Assembly (NCBI GenBank): GCA_965261195.1
Contig: OZ253455.1
Location: 1,798,001 to 1,862,000 of the forward strand
Source of the DNA: Bin87 sp965261195
GTDB taxonomy: Bacteria; Chloroflexota; Dehalococcoidia; Lucifugimonadales; UBA3495
DNA: 64,000 bases
Direction: 5' to 3'
A program made the translations under genes and the position numbers. Numbering within the stretch: the first letter of the stretch is position 1; each line of letters starts with the position of its first letter. The notes under the pieces were generated by a model. That model saw only the letters and a list, made by a program, of their open reading frames with translations. It was not told the origin of the DNA and ran no database searches. Below, piece after piece: positions 1 through 9,484 of this stretch.

Positions 1-2
1 CG

Positions 3-56
3 GTGATGCAATCCCCCATTGCGTTGCTCAACGTGTGGGATCGCCTGTTTGTCTAG
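3..56 (+). CDS. C-terminal end of an unidentified protein (cut by window edge)
   Basis: An open frame runs from the window edge to a TAG at 54-56 and would end in ...ALLNVWDRLFV. It lies about 90 bases upstream of the ACIII operon in the same direction. Too little is visible to name it, and it could be chance. Confidence 0.3.
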   Translation: MMQSPIALLNVWDRLFV

Positions 57-148
57 TCTCGTTAACCGCAACAACGTCCGGTCAAACTTGCACCCTGCCA
101 CCACATTTTTCGCCAAACACTCACCCTCTCACTGACTAACCTGATCCG

Positions 149-829
149 ATGCCGCCCCTACCGCCGATCCGACAACTGATTCCAATGGCGCTGGCTGGCC
201 TGGTAGCGACCGCTATCGTCGCCTTTATAGTGGTGGTGTTGTTCATTTCCTGGTTCTCCAACCCGCCCTTCGGCTGGGGCAACGCTCCCGACCAGCCAAT
301 CCCGTTCCCGCACACTGTGCATGCCGGCCCGGTTGAAGAAGGCGGCCACGCCATACAGTGCGAATTCTGCCACCGCAACGTAACCACGGGAGCCGCCGCG
401 ACGATGCCGGCCGTGGAAGTTTGCCTCATCTGCCACAAGCAGATTAATGGCGGCAACGTGACGGCCGCTGCGGAGGAAGACCCGGATAAAGTCATCAACA
501 TTCAGCGGGTTCTTGACAAGCACGCCGATGGCCGCCCCATCGACTGGGAGCGCGTTCACCGGGTGCCTGACCATGTACGTTTCGTCCACGAGGCGCACCT
601 GCGATTCCTTACCCAGGGCGAACCCCGCGAGGTTACACTCCCGATTGGCGATGAGCTGCCGCTGGCGCTGCCGTTGGAAGTCACGGAAGCCTGTTCGGTA
701 TGCCACGGCGATGTTGCCCAGATGACGGAAGTACAGCCGCAGCCTCAACAGTCTTTGAAGATGGGCACCTGCCTGGATTGCCACCGCGAAAACGACGTCA
801 GCACTGACTGCACGATTTGCCACAAGTAG
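149..829 (+). CDS. actA: ActA, pentaheme c-type cytochrome of alternative complex III
   Basis: Membrane-anchored multiheme cytochrome that in the ACIII family takes electrons from the quinol-oxidising core and passes them to soluble carriers or the oxidase. The 226-residue protein has one N-terminal membrane segment (about residues 12-35) and five CxxCH haem motifs (CEFCH, CLICH, CSVCH, CLDCH, CTICH), the usual five of ActA. The ATG at 149 is the first start before the hydrophobic segment. It is first in the cluster A-B1-B2-NrfD-C-D-E. Haem attachment fits the cytochrome c maturation genes found downstream at 10204-15365. Family assignment is firm from haem count plus neighbours. Confidence 0.93.
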   Translation: MPPLPPIRQLIPMALAGLVATAIVAFIVVVLFISWFSNPPFGWGNAPDQPIPFPHTVHAGPVEEGGHAIQCEFCHRNVTTGAAATMPAVEVCLICHKQINGGNVTAAAEEDPDKVINIQRVLDKHADGRPIDWERVHRVPDHVRFVHEAHLRFLTQGEPREVTLPIGDELPLALPLEVTEACSVCHGDVAQMTEVQPQPQQSLKMGTCLDCHRENDVSTDCTICHK

Positions 830-855
830 GTAGCACGCTAACCGCGTCTATTATT

Positions 856-3099
856 ATGATGAAGCTAACACGCCGCAACTTCCTGGCCTGGGCCGGCATC
901 GCCGCTACCGGCGCGATTGCCTGCGACCTGTTTGATGATGAGCTGCGGGTGCAAAGCCCGGTGGCCATTCCCGAAGACCTCGTTAGCGGACGCGACAACT
1001 GGTACGCCACCTACGACCGCTCGGTTCCAGGCGGACAGGGCCTGCTGGTCAGGGTCATGGAAGGGCGCGCCAAGAAGGTGCGCGGCAACCCCCGCTTCCC
1101 CACCAACCAGGGCAAGCAATCCCCCGCCGCCGATGCCATCCTACAGTCCCTCTATCATCCCGACCGGATCGCCGGCCCGATGCTGCGCAACGGCCCCCGC
1201 GGTTCCGCCCAGTTCCGACCCATTACGTGGGATGAGGCGCTGGATCGGTTCAATGCGGCGCTGAACGAGCGGGGCGACGGGATGTTGCTGATTACCGAGC
1301 CGCGCAAGGGCGGCTTCGCCCGTATTTCCCATGAATTCGCCGCTGCTTTCGGTGGCCGCCACCTCGCCTTTGACGCATCGGACGACTCGGCGTACCGCCA
1401 GGCCGTGCGAGATGTACTGAACGGCGAATCGCTGCCATATCACGACATCGCCAACGCCAGTACATTGGTGAGTTTCAGCAGTGATTTCCTGTCCACCTGG
1501 GGCGCTCCCACCACTTACTCGGTGGCGTATGGCAAGTTCCGCTCCGGCGACCGTCGCGGCCGTCATGTTCACTTCGATCCGCGCTATTCAATGACCGCCG
1601 CCAACGCCGACAAGTGGCTGCCCATCGCTCCCGGCTCCGAGGGCTACGCCGCAATGTCCCTGGCCTGGACTCTGATCCAGTCGGGAGCCGCTGCCGGCGA
1701 CGTTGCACCTCTCACCAACGGACAGGGCGCGGATGCTCTCAACGCCTTCCGTCCTGATGCAGTGGCATCGGTCCTCCAGATACCCGAAAAAGCGCTGGAA
1801 GGCAAGACTATTGCTCAATTCTTTGAAGACCTTGCCGGCCAGCTGGCCCACGGTGGGCTGGCAATCGGCGGCGGTGGCGCCGCGTCCGCATACAGCAACG
1901 GCAAGTTCAACGCTGAGGCGGCGCTGGCTTTGAATCTGGTGATGGGCAACATCGGCGCGCCGGGTGGTTTGTTGCCGGGCGCAGGTGAACCCACCAGCCT
2001 GACGCCAGCCAATCTGCCGGCCATTGGCACGCTGAACGACTGGCGACAGGCCGCCGGCGCCATCAACAACGGATCAACGCGCCTGGTTCTCGTGCATAAC
2101 GCCGACCCAGTGTACGGGCTGCCGAGCGGCGTGGGCTTCGGGGATGCCCTGCTCAACGAGAACGTGATGGTTTTCAGCAGCAGCAGTTTCGTAGACGAAA
2201 CGACCGCGATGGCCGACGTGGTGCTCCCGGACCGGGCTGCGCTGGAAGACTGGGGCGACGATATACCCGAGCCAGCAACCGGCGGACGCATCTACGCCGT
2301 CCAACAGCCGGTGGTGAATCCGCTCAGCGACCTCGACCCGCGCAGCTTTGTTGATGTGATGCTGAGCTCGGCGAGCGATTTGGGACGTAACGCCAACCTG
2401 CCGTGGGGCAGCTACGAAGAATTCATTCGGGCTGCCATCGACGATATGGGCGGCGACTTCACCGAGGTCTTAAAGAACGGCGGTATGTGGGATACCTCAG
2501 CGACGGCATCCAGCAGCGCACCGGCGGGCGGTCTGCTGGCGGACATTGCCAGTCGCGCCGCACCCGCCGACAGTATCGGCGCCGGCAATTTCCAGTTGAT
2601 GCCCTATCCTCACCACACCATCCTGGACGGGCGCAACGCCCACCTGCCCTGGGCGCAAAGCACACCGGACCCGCTGACCACCGTGACCTGGCAGACCTGG
2701 GTGGACATCAACGAGCAACAGGGCCGCAGTTTGGGTCTGCGCGAGGGGGACGTGGTGAACATCGCCACCTCTGCCGGCCAGATTCAGGCGCTGGTGTACC
2801 TCAATCCCGGTATGCCGCCGGGGATCGCCGCAGTTCCGATGGGCGGTGGCCGGCGTTCCGGTTCCAGTTACGCAACCGACCGCGACGCCAGGGAAAGCAG
2901 CAACGTGATGTCGATACTGGCCGTGTCGGAAGTCAATGGCGCCGGCGGGCTGGCCTGGAGCGGCAACCGTTGCTCCATCACCGCCGTTGGTGACAGCATG
3001 GCCGTGTCCAAGATGGAAGGCGACTATACCAACCGCGAAATTGGCGAACATTCTGCTGAGCAAGTTTTCAAGAGCGTTAGCGAGGAGGAGAGTCACTAG
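856..3099 (+). CDS. actB1: ActB1, molybdopterin-oxidoreductase-like subunit of alternative complex III
   Basis: Large periplasmic subunit of ACIII, related to the complex iron-sulfur molybdoenzymes but with no catalytic Mo role in this complex. I start it at the ATG at 856 (a second ATG follows at 859), which gives a twin-arginine signal LTRRNFLAWAG followed by a hydrophobic stretch. The roughly 747-residue protein has molybdopterin-oxidoreductase-type segments (ITWDEALDRF near residue 130, a C-terminal MopB-like region around 590-700) but no N-terminal Fe-S cysteine cluster. The iron-sulfur half is a separate gene (3145-3939), whereas ActB of Rhodothermus marinus is a single fused chain. It follows actA after a 26-bp gap. 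Confidence 0.92.
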   Translation: MMKLTRRNFLAWAGIAATGAIACDLFDDELRVQSPVAIPEDLVSGRDNWYATYDRSVPGGQGLLVRVMEGRAKKVRGNPRFPTNQGKQSPAADAILQSLYHPDRIAGPMLRNGPRGSAQFRPITWDEALDRFNAALNERGDGMLLITEPRKGGFARISHEFAAAFGGRHLAFDASDDSAYRQAVRDVLNGESLPYHDIANASTLVSFSSDFLSTWGAPTTYSVAYGKFRSGDRRGRHVHFDPRYSMTAANADKWLPIAPGSEGYAAMSLAWTLIQSGAAAGDVAPLTNGQGADALNAFRPDAVASVLQIPEKALEGKTIAQFFEDLAGQLAHGGLAIGGGGAASAYSNGKFNAEAALALNLVMGNIGAPGGLLPGAGEPTSLTPANLPAIGTLNDWRQAAGAINNGSTRLVLVHNADPVYGLPSGVGFGDALLNENVMVFSSSSFVDETTAMADVVLPDRAALEDWGDDIPEPATGGRIYAVQQPVVNPLSDLDPRSFVDVMLSSASDLGRNANLPWGSYEEFIRAAIDDMGGDFTEVLKNGGMWDTSATASSSAPAGGLLADIASRAAPADSIGAGNFQLMPYPHHTILDGRNAHLPWAQSTPDPLTTVTWQTWVDINEQQGRSLGLREGDVVNIATSAGQIQALVYLNPGMPPGIAAVPMGGGRRSGSSYATDRDARESSNVMSILAVSEVNGAGGLAWSGNRCSITAVGDSMAVSKMEGDYTNREIGEHSAEQVFKSVSEEESH

Positions 3100-3144
3100 G
3101 CGGGCCGGACGATCCCAACGTCGGCCAGTCGGTGATGAAATAAG

Positions 3145-3939
3145 ATGCCCAACGCCCAATTCGACCACCAATGGGGTATGGTTGTTGACCTGGACAAATG
3201 CACCGGCTGTCAGGCCTGTGTGGTTGCCTGCCAGGCTGAGAACAACATCCCCATCAATACCAAGGACTACTTCCTGCAACGGCGGGCCTACGAGTGGATC
3301 CGCATTGAACGTTACTGGGAAGGCGAGTATCCGAACATTAAAGCCCGGTTCATGCCGGTGCTGTGTCAGCACTGCGAGAATGCCCCCTGCGAGCCGGTGT
3401 GTCCGGTGTTCGCCACCTACCACAACGAAGAGGGTTTGAACGTTCAGGTGTACAACCGCTGCGTTGGCACTCGCTATTGCATCAACAACTGCCCCTACCA
3501 GGTGCGGATGTTCAACTACTGGCACCCCAGCTGGCCCAGCCGGATGGAGAACCAGCTGAACCCGGACGTTACGGTGCGAACGCGTGGCATCACCGAAAAG
3601 TGTACCTTCTGCGTACAGCGCATCCGACGCGGCGAGCTGCAGGTGGAATCCCGCGACGGGCAGCGGCTCAACGACGAGCGCATCGCCGGCGGCAACTATG
3701 ACCCGGCCTGCGTACAAGCCTGCCCCACCAGCGCCCTCACTTTCGGTGACATGAAAGATCCGGATACCGCGATCCGGCCATACTTTGACGATGTTAATAA
3801 TTACCCGGGACACCATGAACCAGAGCGGCAGACCCGGGGTTACCGCCTGCTGGAAGAAATGAACACGCGGCCCAGCGTAGTTTATCTGAAGAAGATTGAT
3901 CAGTACCCACTGGACGGCGAAGGCGCTTCCCATGGCTAG
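3145..3939 (+). CDS. actB2: ActB2, four-cluster ferredoxin subunit of alternative complex III
   Basis: Iron-sulfur subunit that wires ActB1 to the haem subunits. The 264-residue protein has four cysteine groups: CTGCQACVVAC near residue 18, CQHCENAPCEPVCP near 74, CVGTRYCINNCP near 111, and CTFC near 153 with CVQACP near 192. These are typical of NrfC/DmsB-type proteins with four clusters. Its last 8 bases overlap the start of the next gene, so translation is probably coupled. It corresponds to the C-terminal part of fused ActB proteins; the split form is seen directly here. Confidence 0.92.
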   Translation: MPNAQFDHQWGMVVDLDKCTGCQACVVACQAENNIPINTKDYFLQRRAYEWIRIERYWEGEYPNIKARFMPVLCQHCENAPCEPVCPVFATYHNEEGLNVQVYNRCVGTRYCINNCPYQVRMFNYWHPSWPSRMENQLNPDVTVRTRGITEKCTFCVQRIRRGELQVESRDGQRLNDERIAGGNYDPACVQACPTSALTFGDMKDPDTAIRPYFDDVNNYPGHHEPERQTRGYRLLEEMNTRPSVVYLKKIDQYPLDGEGASHG

Positions 3940-5386
3940 CGAAACCCAAGTCCACGGCGACCACAACGCCCACGAGCACGGCCATTTCGGGCCGGAAATG
4001 TGGGTTATCCCAGAACCCACGGGGCTGGTTTCCGATGTAATCGAGAAGCAGCGCGCTCCGTCGGCGTTGTTCACCGGGGTGTTGATTGTTGGCGCTGTGC
4101 TGACGCTGCTGGGCGTCATCGGGTTCGTGCTGCGCCTGGCCGCCGATGGGTTCTCGGATCACACCGACTGGGGGTTCTACGTAGCGGCGTTTGCCTTCGT
4201 GTTTACGCTGACCTCCTCGGCGCCGCTGGCGGCCTGCGCCTTCCGGTTCACCAAGAGCCACTGGCGACGGCCACTTTCCCGCATCGCCGAGCTGTTCTCG
4301 CTGGTCAGCATCGTCAATATTCTGCTGTTCATACCGGCACTAATCGCATTGCCTGACATCCTGAACCCGCTGGGGGCCAGCAACGAAGCCCTCGACATTC
4401 GCCGCACCATCTGGTTCCGGGTGCCCATCGGCGCGCCGGTTGGCTGGCAGCTGTCGGGAATGGTGGGCCTGGCGGTTTGTTCCCTGGGCATCTTGTGGGT
4501 GGCCGCAATGCCCGATATGGCGCAGAGCCGCTCCCAGGTGACGGGGTTCCGCGCCTCCCTCTACCGGGCGCTGTCGCGCAGTTGGTACGGCACCAAGCGC
4601 CAGTGGCAAATCCAGAAAGCCGGGCTGGCGATTCTCGGAGCCCTTTACTTCATGCTCCTGGTGTTCATGCAGTTCCTGGTGGTCAGCGACTTCGCAATGT
4701 CGATGATACCGGGCTGGAAAGACTCGATCCTGCCGCCGTTCTACACCGTGATCAGCTTCCAGGGCGGTCTGGCCCTGATTATGCTGGTGGCCTATGCAAT
4801 GCGTCGCTGGGGCGGCTACCGGGAATACATTGGCATCGCGCCGTTCTGGGCAGCCAGCAAGATACTGCTGGGCCTCACGCTGCTGCACACTTACCACCTG
4901 TTCGCTTTCTTCATCACCTACTGGTATGGCCGGCTGGAGATTGAGACGAACATCCTCAGCTACCTGATGTTCCAGTCCTATGCCGGTATCTTCTGGGTGC
5001 AGCTGCTCTTCACGTTCTTCATCCCGTTCCCGATACTGGTCTCCAACCACGCCCGACGCCTGGGGTGGGGCGCGCCGCTGGCCGCCGTGTTCATCATCAT
5101 TGGGTTGATGCTGTTTCACATCCGTATCTTTGCGGCCGCGTTTGCATCGTCCCCGGGCGAGGATTTGTACAGCTTCCTCATGCTTACAGTGCCCAAAGCC
5201 ACCTTCCCAGATCTGTGGGATATCTTCCTGATCCTGGGGGCCATCGGCATCGTGATGCTGGTGTTCCGCCTCGCGATGATGCTCTTCCCTCCGCTCTCAC
5301 TGTGGGAGATGAAGGAAGGCTCCATGTACCAGCGAGTTGACACCCTGTTCCACGGGCGATACCTGGTGCTGGGCAAACCGGAGTAA
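3932..5386 (+). CDS. NrfD/PsrC-type membrane subunit of alternative complex III (ActF-like)
   Basis: Polytopic membrane protein of the NrfD/PsrC family, 484 residues from the ATG at 3932. The N-terminus is histidine-rich (HGDHNAHEHGHFG), followed by about ten hydrophobic segments. ACIII has two such subunits, ActC and ActF. The gene at 5487 matches ActC better, so this is the ActF-like one, although here it sits before actC rather than at the end of the cluster. The gene overlaps actB2 by 8 bases. The position of the quinol site cannot be read from sequence alone. Confidence 0.8.
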   Translation: MASETQVHGDHNAHEHGHFGPEMWVIPEPTGLVSDVIEKQRAPSALFTGVLIVGAVLTLLGVIGFVLRLAADGFSDHTDWGFYVAAFAFVFTLTSSAPLAACAFRFTKSHWRRPLSRIAELFSLVSIVNILLFIPALIALPDILNPLGASNEALDIRRTIWFRVPIGAPVGWQLSGMVGLAVCSLGILWVAAMPDMAQSRSQVTGFRASLYRALSRSWYGTKRQWQIQKAGLAILGALYFMLLVFMQFLVVSDFAMSMIPGWKDSILPPFYTVISFQGGLALIMLVAYAMRRWGGYREYIGIAPFWAASKILLGLTLLHTYHLFAFFITYWYGRLEIETNILSYLMFQSYAGIFWVQLLFTFFIPFPILVSNHARRLGWGAPLAAVFIIIGLMLFHIRIFAAAFASSPGEDLYSFLMLTVPKATFPDLWDIFLILGAIGIVMLVFRLAMMLFPPLSLWEMKEGSMYQRVDTLFHGRYLVLGKPE

Positions 5387-5394
5387 GATAGACA

Positions 5395-5430
5395 CCCCTC
5401 ACCCAGCCCTCTCCCGGAAGGGGAGAGGGA
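5395..5430. repeat. Dispersed GGGAGAGGG-type hairpin repeat
   Basis: CCCTCTCCC and GGGAGAGGG arms around a GGAA loop, preceded by CCCTCACCCAG. Copies of this unit recur at 28150, 28234, 29601, 41501, 44075, 47163, 55407, 57161, 57231, 60216 and 62241. Here it sits inside the ACIII operon and could act as a processing or attenuation stem. Confidence 0.8.
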
Positions 5431-5486
5431 GCAATCTAACCACTCACGACTACCAACCGGATAACCACACACAAGAGTAAGTCAAA

Positions 5487-6875
5487 ATGCAGGAAGGCAA
5501 AGCCCTACCCGCAGCGCAAATCAACCGGGACCTGCTGCGGCCCATACTGGAAACGCCACAATGGTTCTGGCCGGTAGTTACGCTGCTGGGCCTGATCGTG
5601 TTGGTGGCGGCCATCGTCATCGGCGTGATGATAAACCTTGGTTTGGGCATTACCGGCCTGAACTACAAGGTCGTGTGGGGTTTCTTCATTACCAACTTCG
5701 TGTTCTGGATTGGTATCAGCCACGCCGGGGTGATGCTCTCTGCAATTCTGCGACTGGCCAAGGCGGAATGGCGCCGACCCGCCACCCGCGCCGCCGAAGT
5801 GTTGACCATTTTCTCGCTGATGACGGCGATGATAATGCCGATCATCCACACCGGCCGGCCGTGGCGCATCCTGTACTGGGCCTTCCCTTATGACTTTGCC
5901 CGTGGCGTCTGGCCGAACATCCGCACCCCGTTGGTGTGGGACCCGTCGGCCATCCTCACCTACCTCACATCGTCCACCATGTTCGTGGCAATCGCACTGG
6001 TGCCCGACTTTGCCGTGCTGCGCGACCGGACCACCGGCTGGCCGCACCGCATCTACACCCTGCTGGCCATGGGCTGGGAGGGCAACCCGCGCCAGTGGAA
6101 ACTGCAAATCATCGCCGGCGTGTTGCTGTCGGCCCTCATCCTGCCGGTCTTCGTCTCCGTACACTCCATCGTGTCCTGGGACTTCGGCATGGCGGTGGCC
6201 ATCAAATCGTGGCACAGCACGGTGTTCGCGCCCTACTTCGTCGTTGGCGCGGTTCACTCCGGCGTGTCGGCGGTGGTGTTTGCGCTGATTCTGCTGCGCT
6301 GGGCCTACGGCTGGCAGGACTATATCCGCCACGAGCACATTGACGCGCTGGGCCGCCTGCTCATCGTGGTGGCGACCGGCTGGTTCTACTTCCTGGTGAT
6401 GGAAATCGTTTTCGGCATCTATGGGTTGGAGGGCGACGAATTGGCGGTGCGCGCGCTCCAGTTCCTGCCCGGAGACAGTGGTGTGCCTTACAACATCTGG
6501 ATGATTTTCTTCGTGGGCATCACCTATTTCCTGCCGGTCATTTTGTGGCTGCCCAGGGCCTTCCGGCGCAACCTGTGGATAATGTCCGTCGCGTGTATTT
6601 CGGTAAACGTGGGTATGTGGCTGGAACGCTACCTGTTGTTCGTGCCCGGCCAGGCCAACAAGCAGTTCCTGACCTTCACGTGGAACGACTACCTGCCGCA
6701 GTGGCCGGAGGCGGTGATTGTGGGAGCTACGTTTGCCTTCGTTACGATGCTGATGCTGCTGTTCAGCCGGGTCTTCCCGCTGGTGCCGCTTTACGACATC
6801 AAGGAAGGCGAGATTCTGAGAACCGAAATCCGAATTGGTCGGCGCGTTGTTCCGGCTACCTTCCGTGAAGATTAA
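5487..6875 (+). CDS. actC: ActC, NrfD-type quinol-binding membrane subunit of alternative complex III
   Basis: Integral membrane subunit of ACIII that is thought to hold the quinol site. The 462-residue protein has about ten hydrophobic segments and stretches characteristic of ActC: GLGITGLNYKVVWGFFITNF, then HAGVMLSAILRL, then IIHTGRPWRILYW, and LVPDFAVLRDR. The start ATG at 5487 follows TAAGTCAAA without a strong ribosome site. The end of the gene is part of a 17-bp tandem repeat that contains its stop codon (see 6862-6932). Confidence 0.9.
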   Translation: MQEGKALPAAQINRDLLRPILETPQWFWPVVTLLGLIVLVAAIVIGVMINLGLGITGLNYKVVWGFFITNFVFWIGISHAGVMLSAILRLAKAEWRRPATRAAEVLTIFSLMTAMIMPIIHTGRPWRILYWAFPYDFARGVWPNIRTPLVWDPSAILTYLTSSTMFVAIALVPDFAVLRDRTTGWPHRIYTLLAMGWEGNPRQWKLQIIAGVLLSALILPVFVSVHSIVSWDFGMAVAIKSWHSTVFAPYFVVGAVHSGVSAVVFALILLRWAYGWQDYIRHEHIDALGRLLIVVATGWFYFLVMEIVFGIYGLEGDELAVRALQFLPGDSGVPYNIWMIFFVGITYFLPVILWLPRAFRRNLWIMSVACISVNVGMWLERYLLFVPGQANKQFLTFTWNDYLPQWPEAVIVGATFAFVTMLMLLFSRVFPLVPLYDIKEGEILRTEIRIGRRVVPATFRED

Positions 6876-6932
6876 CCGACCGTGAAGATTAACCGACCGT
6901 GAAGATTAACCGACCGTGAAGATTAACCCGCC
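6862..6932 (+). repeat. 17-bp tandem repeat, about 4 copies, spanning the actC stop codon
   Basis: The unit CGTGAAGATTAACCGAC recurs with a 17-base period (GTGAAG at 6865, 6882, 6899 and 6916). The first copy carries the last two codons and TAA of actC, so the 3' end of the gene has been tandemly amplified. The untranslated remainder up to 7034 holds no other clear feature. Confidence 0.9.
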
Positions 6933-7034
6933 GCTAAAATCAACCGGCTTGCCGGTCTGTCAACTGCATCCAATAATTGAGTAGAATCGGTCACACCGAC
7001 CCGCATCAACCAGGCCAAATCAGGAATTATCGTT

Positions 7035-7547
7035 ATGGCAAAACAAGCAATTCTGGGGCTGTTCCAGGACGCCGAGTCGGCCGCCAATGCTGGCGACGAG
7101 CTCAAGTCCGCCGGGATTGCCGACACCGAGTATGACTTTCTGACCGATGCGCCCTATCCGGAAGGCGCGTTTGGCGAGCGCGAAGAGAAGCACCGGCTTT
7201 ACCTGTATCCGTTTATCGGGGCGCTCCTCGGCCTCACGTCCGGGATTATGATTACCGCCATGACGCAGGTGGCCTACCCACTGGTAACCGGAGGCAAGCC
7301 CATCCTGTCGTTGCCGCCGATGGCCATTGTTTGCTACGAAGGCACCATGCTGGGCGCCATCCTGTTCACCGTGATCGGCATCGTGTTCGAGTCTCGCCTG
7401 CCCAAGTTGAAGTTGGGTCTCTATGACAACCGCATCACCCAGGGTTTCATCGGTCTGCTGGTTAACGCTGAACAGGAGAAGGGCCCGCAGGTGTTGCAGA
7501 TATTGAACGGAGCCGGCGCGGTCGATGTCAAGTCGGCGGACGATTAA
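7035..7547 (+). CDS. actD: ActD, DUF3341-type membrane subunit of alternative complex III
   Basis: Small ACIII subunit of 170 residues. A soluble N-terminal domain (AILGLFQDAESAANAGDELK) of the DUF3341 type is followed by two hydrophobic segments at about 60-80 and 97-120, the standard ActD architecture. It lies between actC and actE as in other ACIII operons. The next gene begins 31 bases after its stop if the ATG at 7579 is used. Confidence 0.88.
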   Translation: MAKQAILGLFQDAESAANAGDELKSAGIADTEYDFLTDAPYPEGAFGEREEKHRLYLYPFIGALLGLTSGIMITAMTQVAYPLVTGGKPILSLPPMAIVCYEGTMLGAILFTVIGIVFESRLPKLKLGLYDNRITQGFIGLLVNAEQEKGPQVLQILNGAGAVDVKSADD

Positions 7548-7578
7548 ACTGGCCCTTCTGGTACTGACGAATATCAAG

Positions 7579-8130
7579 ATGAGCAAACTGATGACACGCG
7601 TGACGGCAATGGGATGGCGGCTACCCGTATTGATGGCGGCGTTGGCTGCCGTCGGAATACTGGCGGCCGGCTGCTCGCAGGGTGCGTATCCGCTGGACAT
7701 ATTCTACGAGATGCACTACCAGCCATCCTATAAGGCCCATGAGCCGCCGCGGTTAAGTCCGCCCGCATCGGCGGTGCCGTGGTACGGTTCCACGCCCCCG
7801 CAGCCCACATCATTTGCGGGTTCCGGCAAGCACCTGTTTGAAGTCAACTGTGTGATGTGCCACGGGGCGGCCGGCCAGGGCGATGGCCCGGTGCTGGCGC
7901 GCATGGCGGTGGACTATGGCTACCGCACCATCGATGCGCCGTTGCTGAATCCCATCCTAACCTCTCCCGTCGCCACCGGGCTTGACCGCGACGCTTTGCG
8001 CGGCGTACTGACCGGCGGGGTGGACGTGATGCCCAACTTCTCCAAGCTCCTCACGCCAGACCAGATTGAGCTGGTGCTGGACTATGTTCAAGGCTGCATC
8101 CAGCAGGGCAACGCCGCTGCGTGCAAGTAA
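7579..8130 (+). CDS. actE: ActE, monohaem cytochrome c lipoprotein of alternative complex III
   Basis: Monohaem c-type cytochrome subunit of ACIII, 183 residues from the ATG at 7579. An N-terminal hydrophobic segment ends in a lipobox, GILAAGC, so the mature protein is probably lipid-anchored on the outer face. The haem site is CVMCH near residue 94, and the axial methionine is likely in DVMPNFSK near 152. It is last in the cluster before the restriction-modification cassette. A longer in-frame start at 7525 overlaps actD but lacks the signal at its N-terminus. Confidence 0.88.
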   Translation: MSKLMTRVTAMGWRLPVLMAALAAVGILAAGCSQGAYPLDIFYEMHYQPSYKAHEPPRLSPPASAVPWYGSTPPQPTSFAGSGKHLFEVNCVMCHGAAGQGDGPVLARMAVDYGYRTIDAPLLNPILTSPVATGLDRDALRGVLTGGVDVMPNFSKLLTPDQIELVLDYVQGCIQQGNAAACK

Positions 8131-8160
8131 CGGCATTGTAAGTGTAGCCAACCTAGCAGG

Positions 8161-9474
8161 ATGGTCGTTATGAGCGGTAGAGCAATTGCCGATGCCGACA
8201 AGTTGAGCGCCTACGGCTCTTTTCGGGATAGCCTGCGAGCCCCGATTCATCGCTGGTTTACTTACCCAGCCGGTTATTCACACAAGCTGGTTGAAAGCAA
8301 AATACGGGAATACGGGCTGGCAGGGCAGCATTGGATCGCCGATCCGTTCTTGGGAACAGGCACAACATCGGTGTCGGCCAAAGTGGAAGGCGTTAACTCT
8401 ATTGGCGTCGAAGCGCACCCTTTCGTGTTTTGGGTCGCGAAAACCAAGATGCACTTCGAGCACGATATCGACGCATTGCCGCGGGATGCAGAGCAGGTTC
8501 TGAGCAACGCTAAAATGCTCCATGCTGATGGCGTACAGTGCGACGGAGTTTGGCCGGCGTTGGTGTACAAGTGCTTTGATGAGGAAAACCTGAAACGACT
8601 GTATGCTCTACGGACGGCTATCCTGGAGTATGAAGCGGACCCGAACCGGCAAGATTTCTTAAAGGTGGCGTTAACCGCTACCCTTCGCATCGTAACCTCC
8701 GCCGGGGCCGGCTGGCCTTATATCGCGCCAAGCAAATTTGCTCAACGGCTGGTGCAGCGCAACGCATTTGTGGAGTTTGAAAAGCGATGTGCCATGATGG
8801 TCAACGATGTCGTCGCTACCAGGATATGGAGAGTACCGTATTCCGAGCACAAACTTGTCAACGGTGACGCTCGTAATTTGGCCGAATACGTGGCGCCGAA
8901 TAGCATTGATTTAATCCTGACCTCTCCTCCGTACTTGAACAACTACGATTACGCCGACCGAACGCGGCTGGAAACCTACTTCTGGGGAATGTACGATAGC
9001 TGGGGTGACATAACTCGTGAGGTGCGCGACCGCCTGATCATCGCCGCCACTACACAAATACGCCGGCATTCAATGGACAAAGTGCGTTGGTGTCCGGGAG
9101 TCAACGCAGTTAGCCGTCCGTTACACGCCGAGTTGATGGACGTCATTCAGCGACTTTCGGAGTTGCGATTGGTTAAGGGCGGTAAGAAAGCATACGACCT
9201 GATGGTAGCCGGTTACTTTGAGGATATGCTGCAAGTAATTCTGGATGCTTATGCGGTTCTAAAAACTGGGCATCCGTTCATATTGGTGTTGGGGGATTCT
9301 GCTCCCTACGGTGTCCACGTTCGCACGGACGAAGTCATAGGCGAATTGGCTATCGCTGCCGGTTTTTCTAATTATGACGTTGAAGTTATTCGTACACGAG
9401 GCGATAAATGGGCCGGAAATTCCCAACGACATAAAGTCCCCCTGCGCGAAAGCATAGTAACCATCACCAAATAG
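8161..9474 (+). CDS. DNA methyltransferase of a restriction-modification cassette
   Basis: Site-specific DNA methyltransferase of about 437 residues. The SAM-binding motif DPFLGTGTTSVSA is near residue 60 and the catalytic TSPPYLNNYDYAD near 258. The order is SAM motif first and catalytic motif second, with TSPPY typical of amino-methyltransferases (N6-adenine or N4-cytosine). Starts at 8161 and 8170 are both possible; AGGA eight bases before 8170 favours the shorter form. The nuclease gene follows 10 bases downstream. The cassette separates actE from the cytochrome maturation genes and looks acquired. Confidence 0.88.
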   Translation: MVVMSGRAIADADKLSAYGSFRDSLRAPIHRWFTYPAGYSHKLVESKIREYGLAGQHWIADPFLGTGTTSVSAKVEGVNSIGVEAHPFVFWVAKTKMHFEHDIDALPRDAEQVLSNAKMLHADGVQCDGVWPALVYKCFDEENLKRLYALRTAILEYEADPNRQDFLKVALTATLRIVTSAGAGWPYIAPSKFAQRLVQRNAFVEFEKRCAMMVNDVVATRIWRVPYSEHKLVNGDARNLAEYVAPNSIDLILTSPPYLNNYDYADRTRLETYFWGMYDSWGDITREVRDRLIIAATTQIRRHSMDKVRWCPGVNAVSRPLHAELMDVIQRLSELRLVKGGKKAYDLMVAGYFEDMLQVILDAYAVLKTGHPFILVLGDSAPYGVHVRTDEVIGELAIAAGFSNYDVEVIRTRGDKWAGNSQRHKVPLRESIVTITK

Positions 9475-9484
9475 GGAACAAGCG

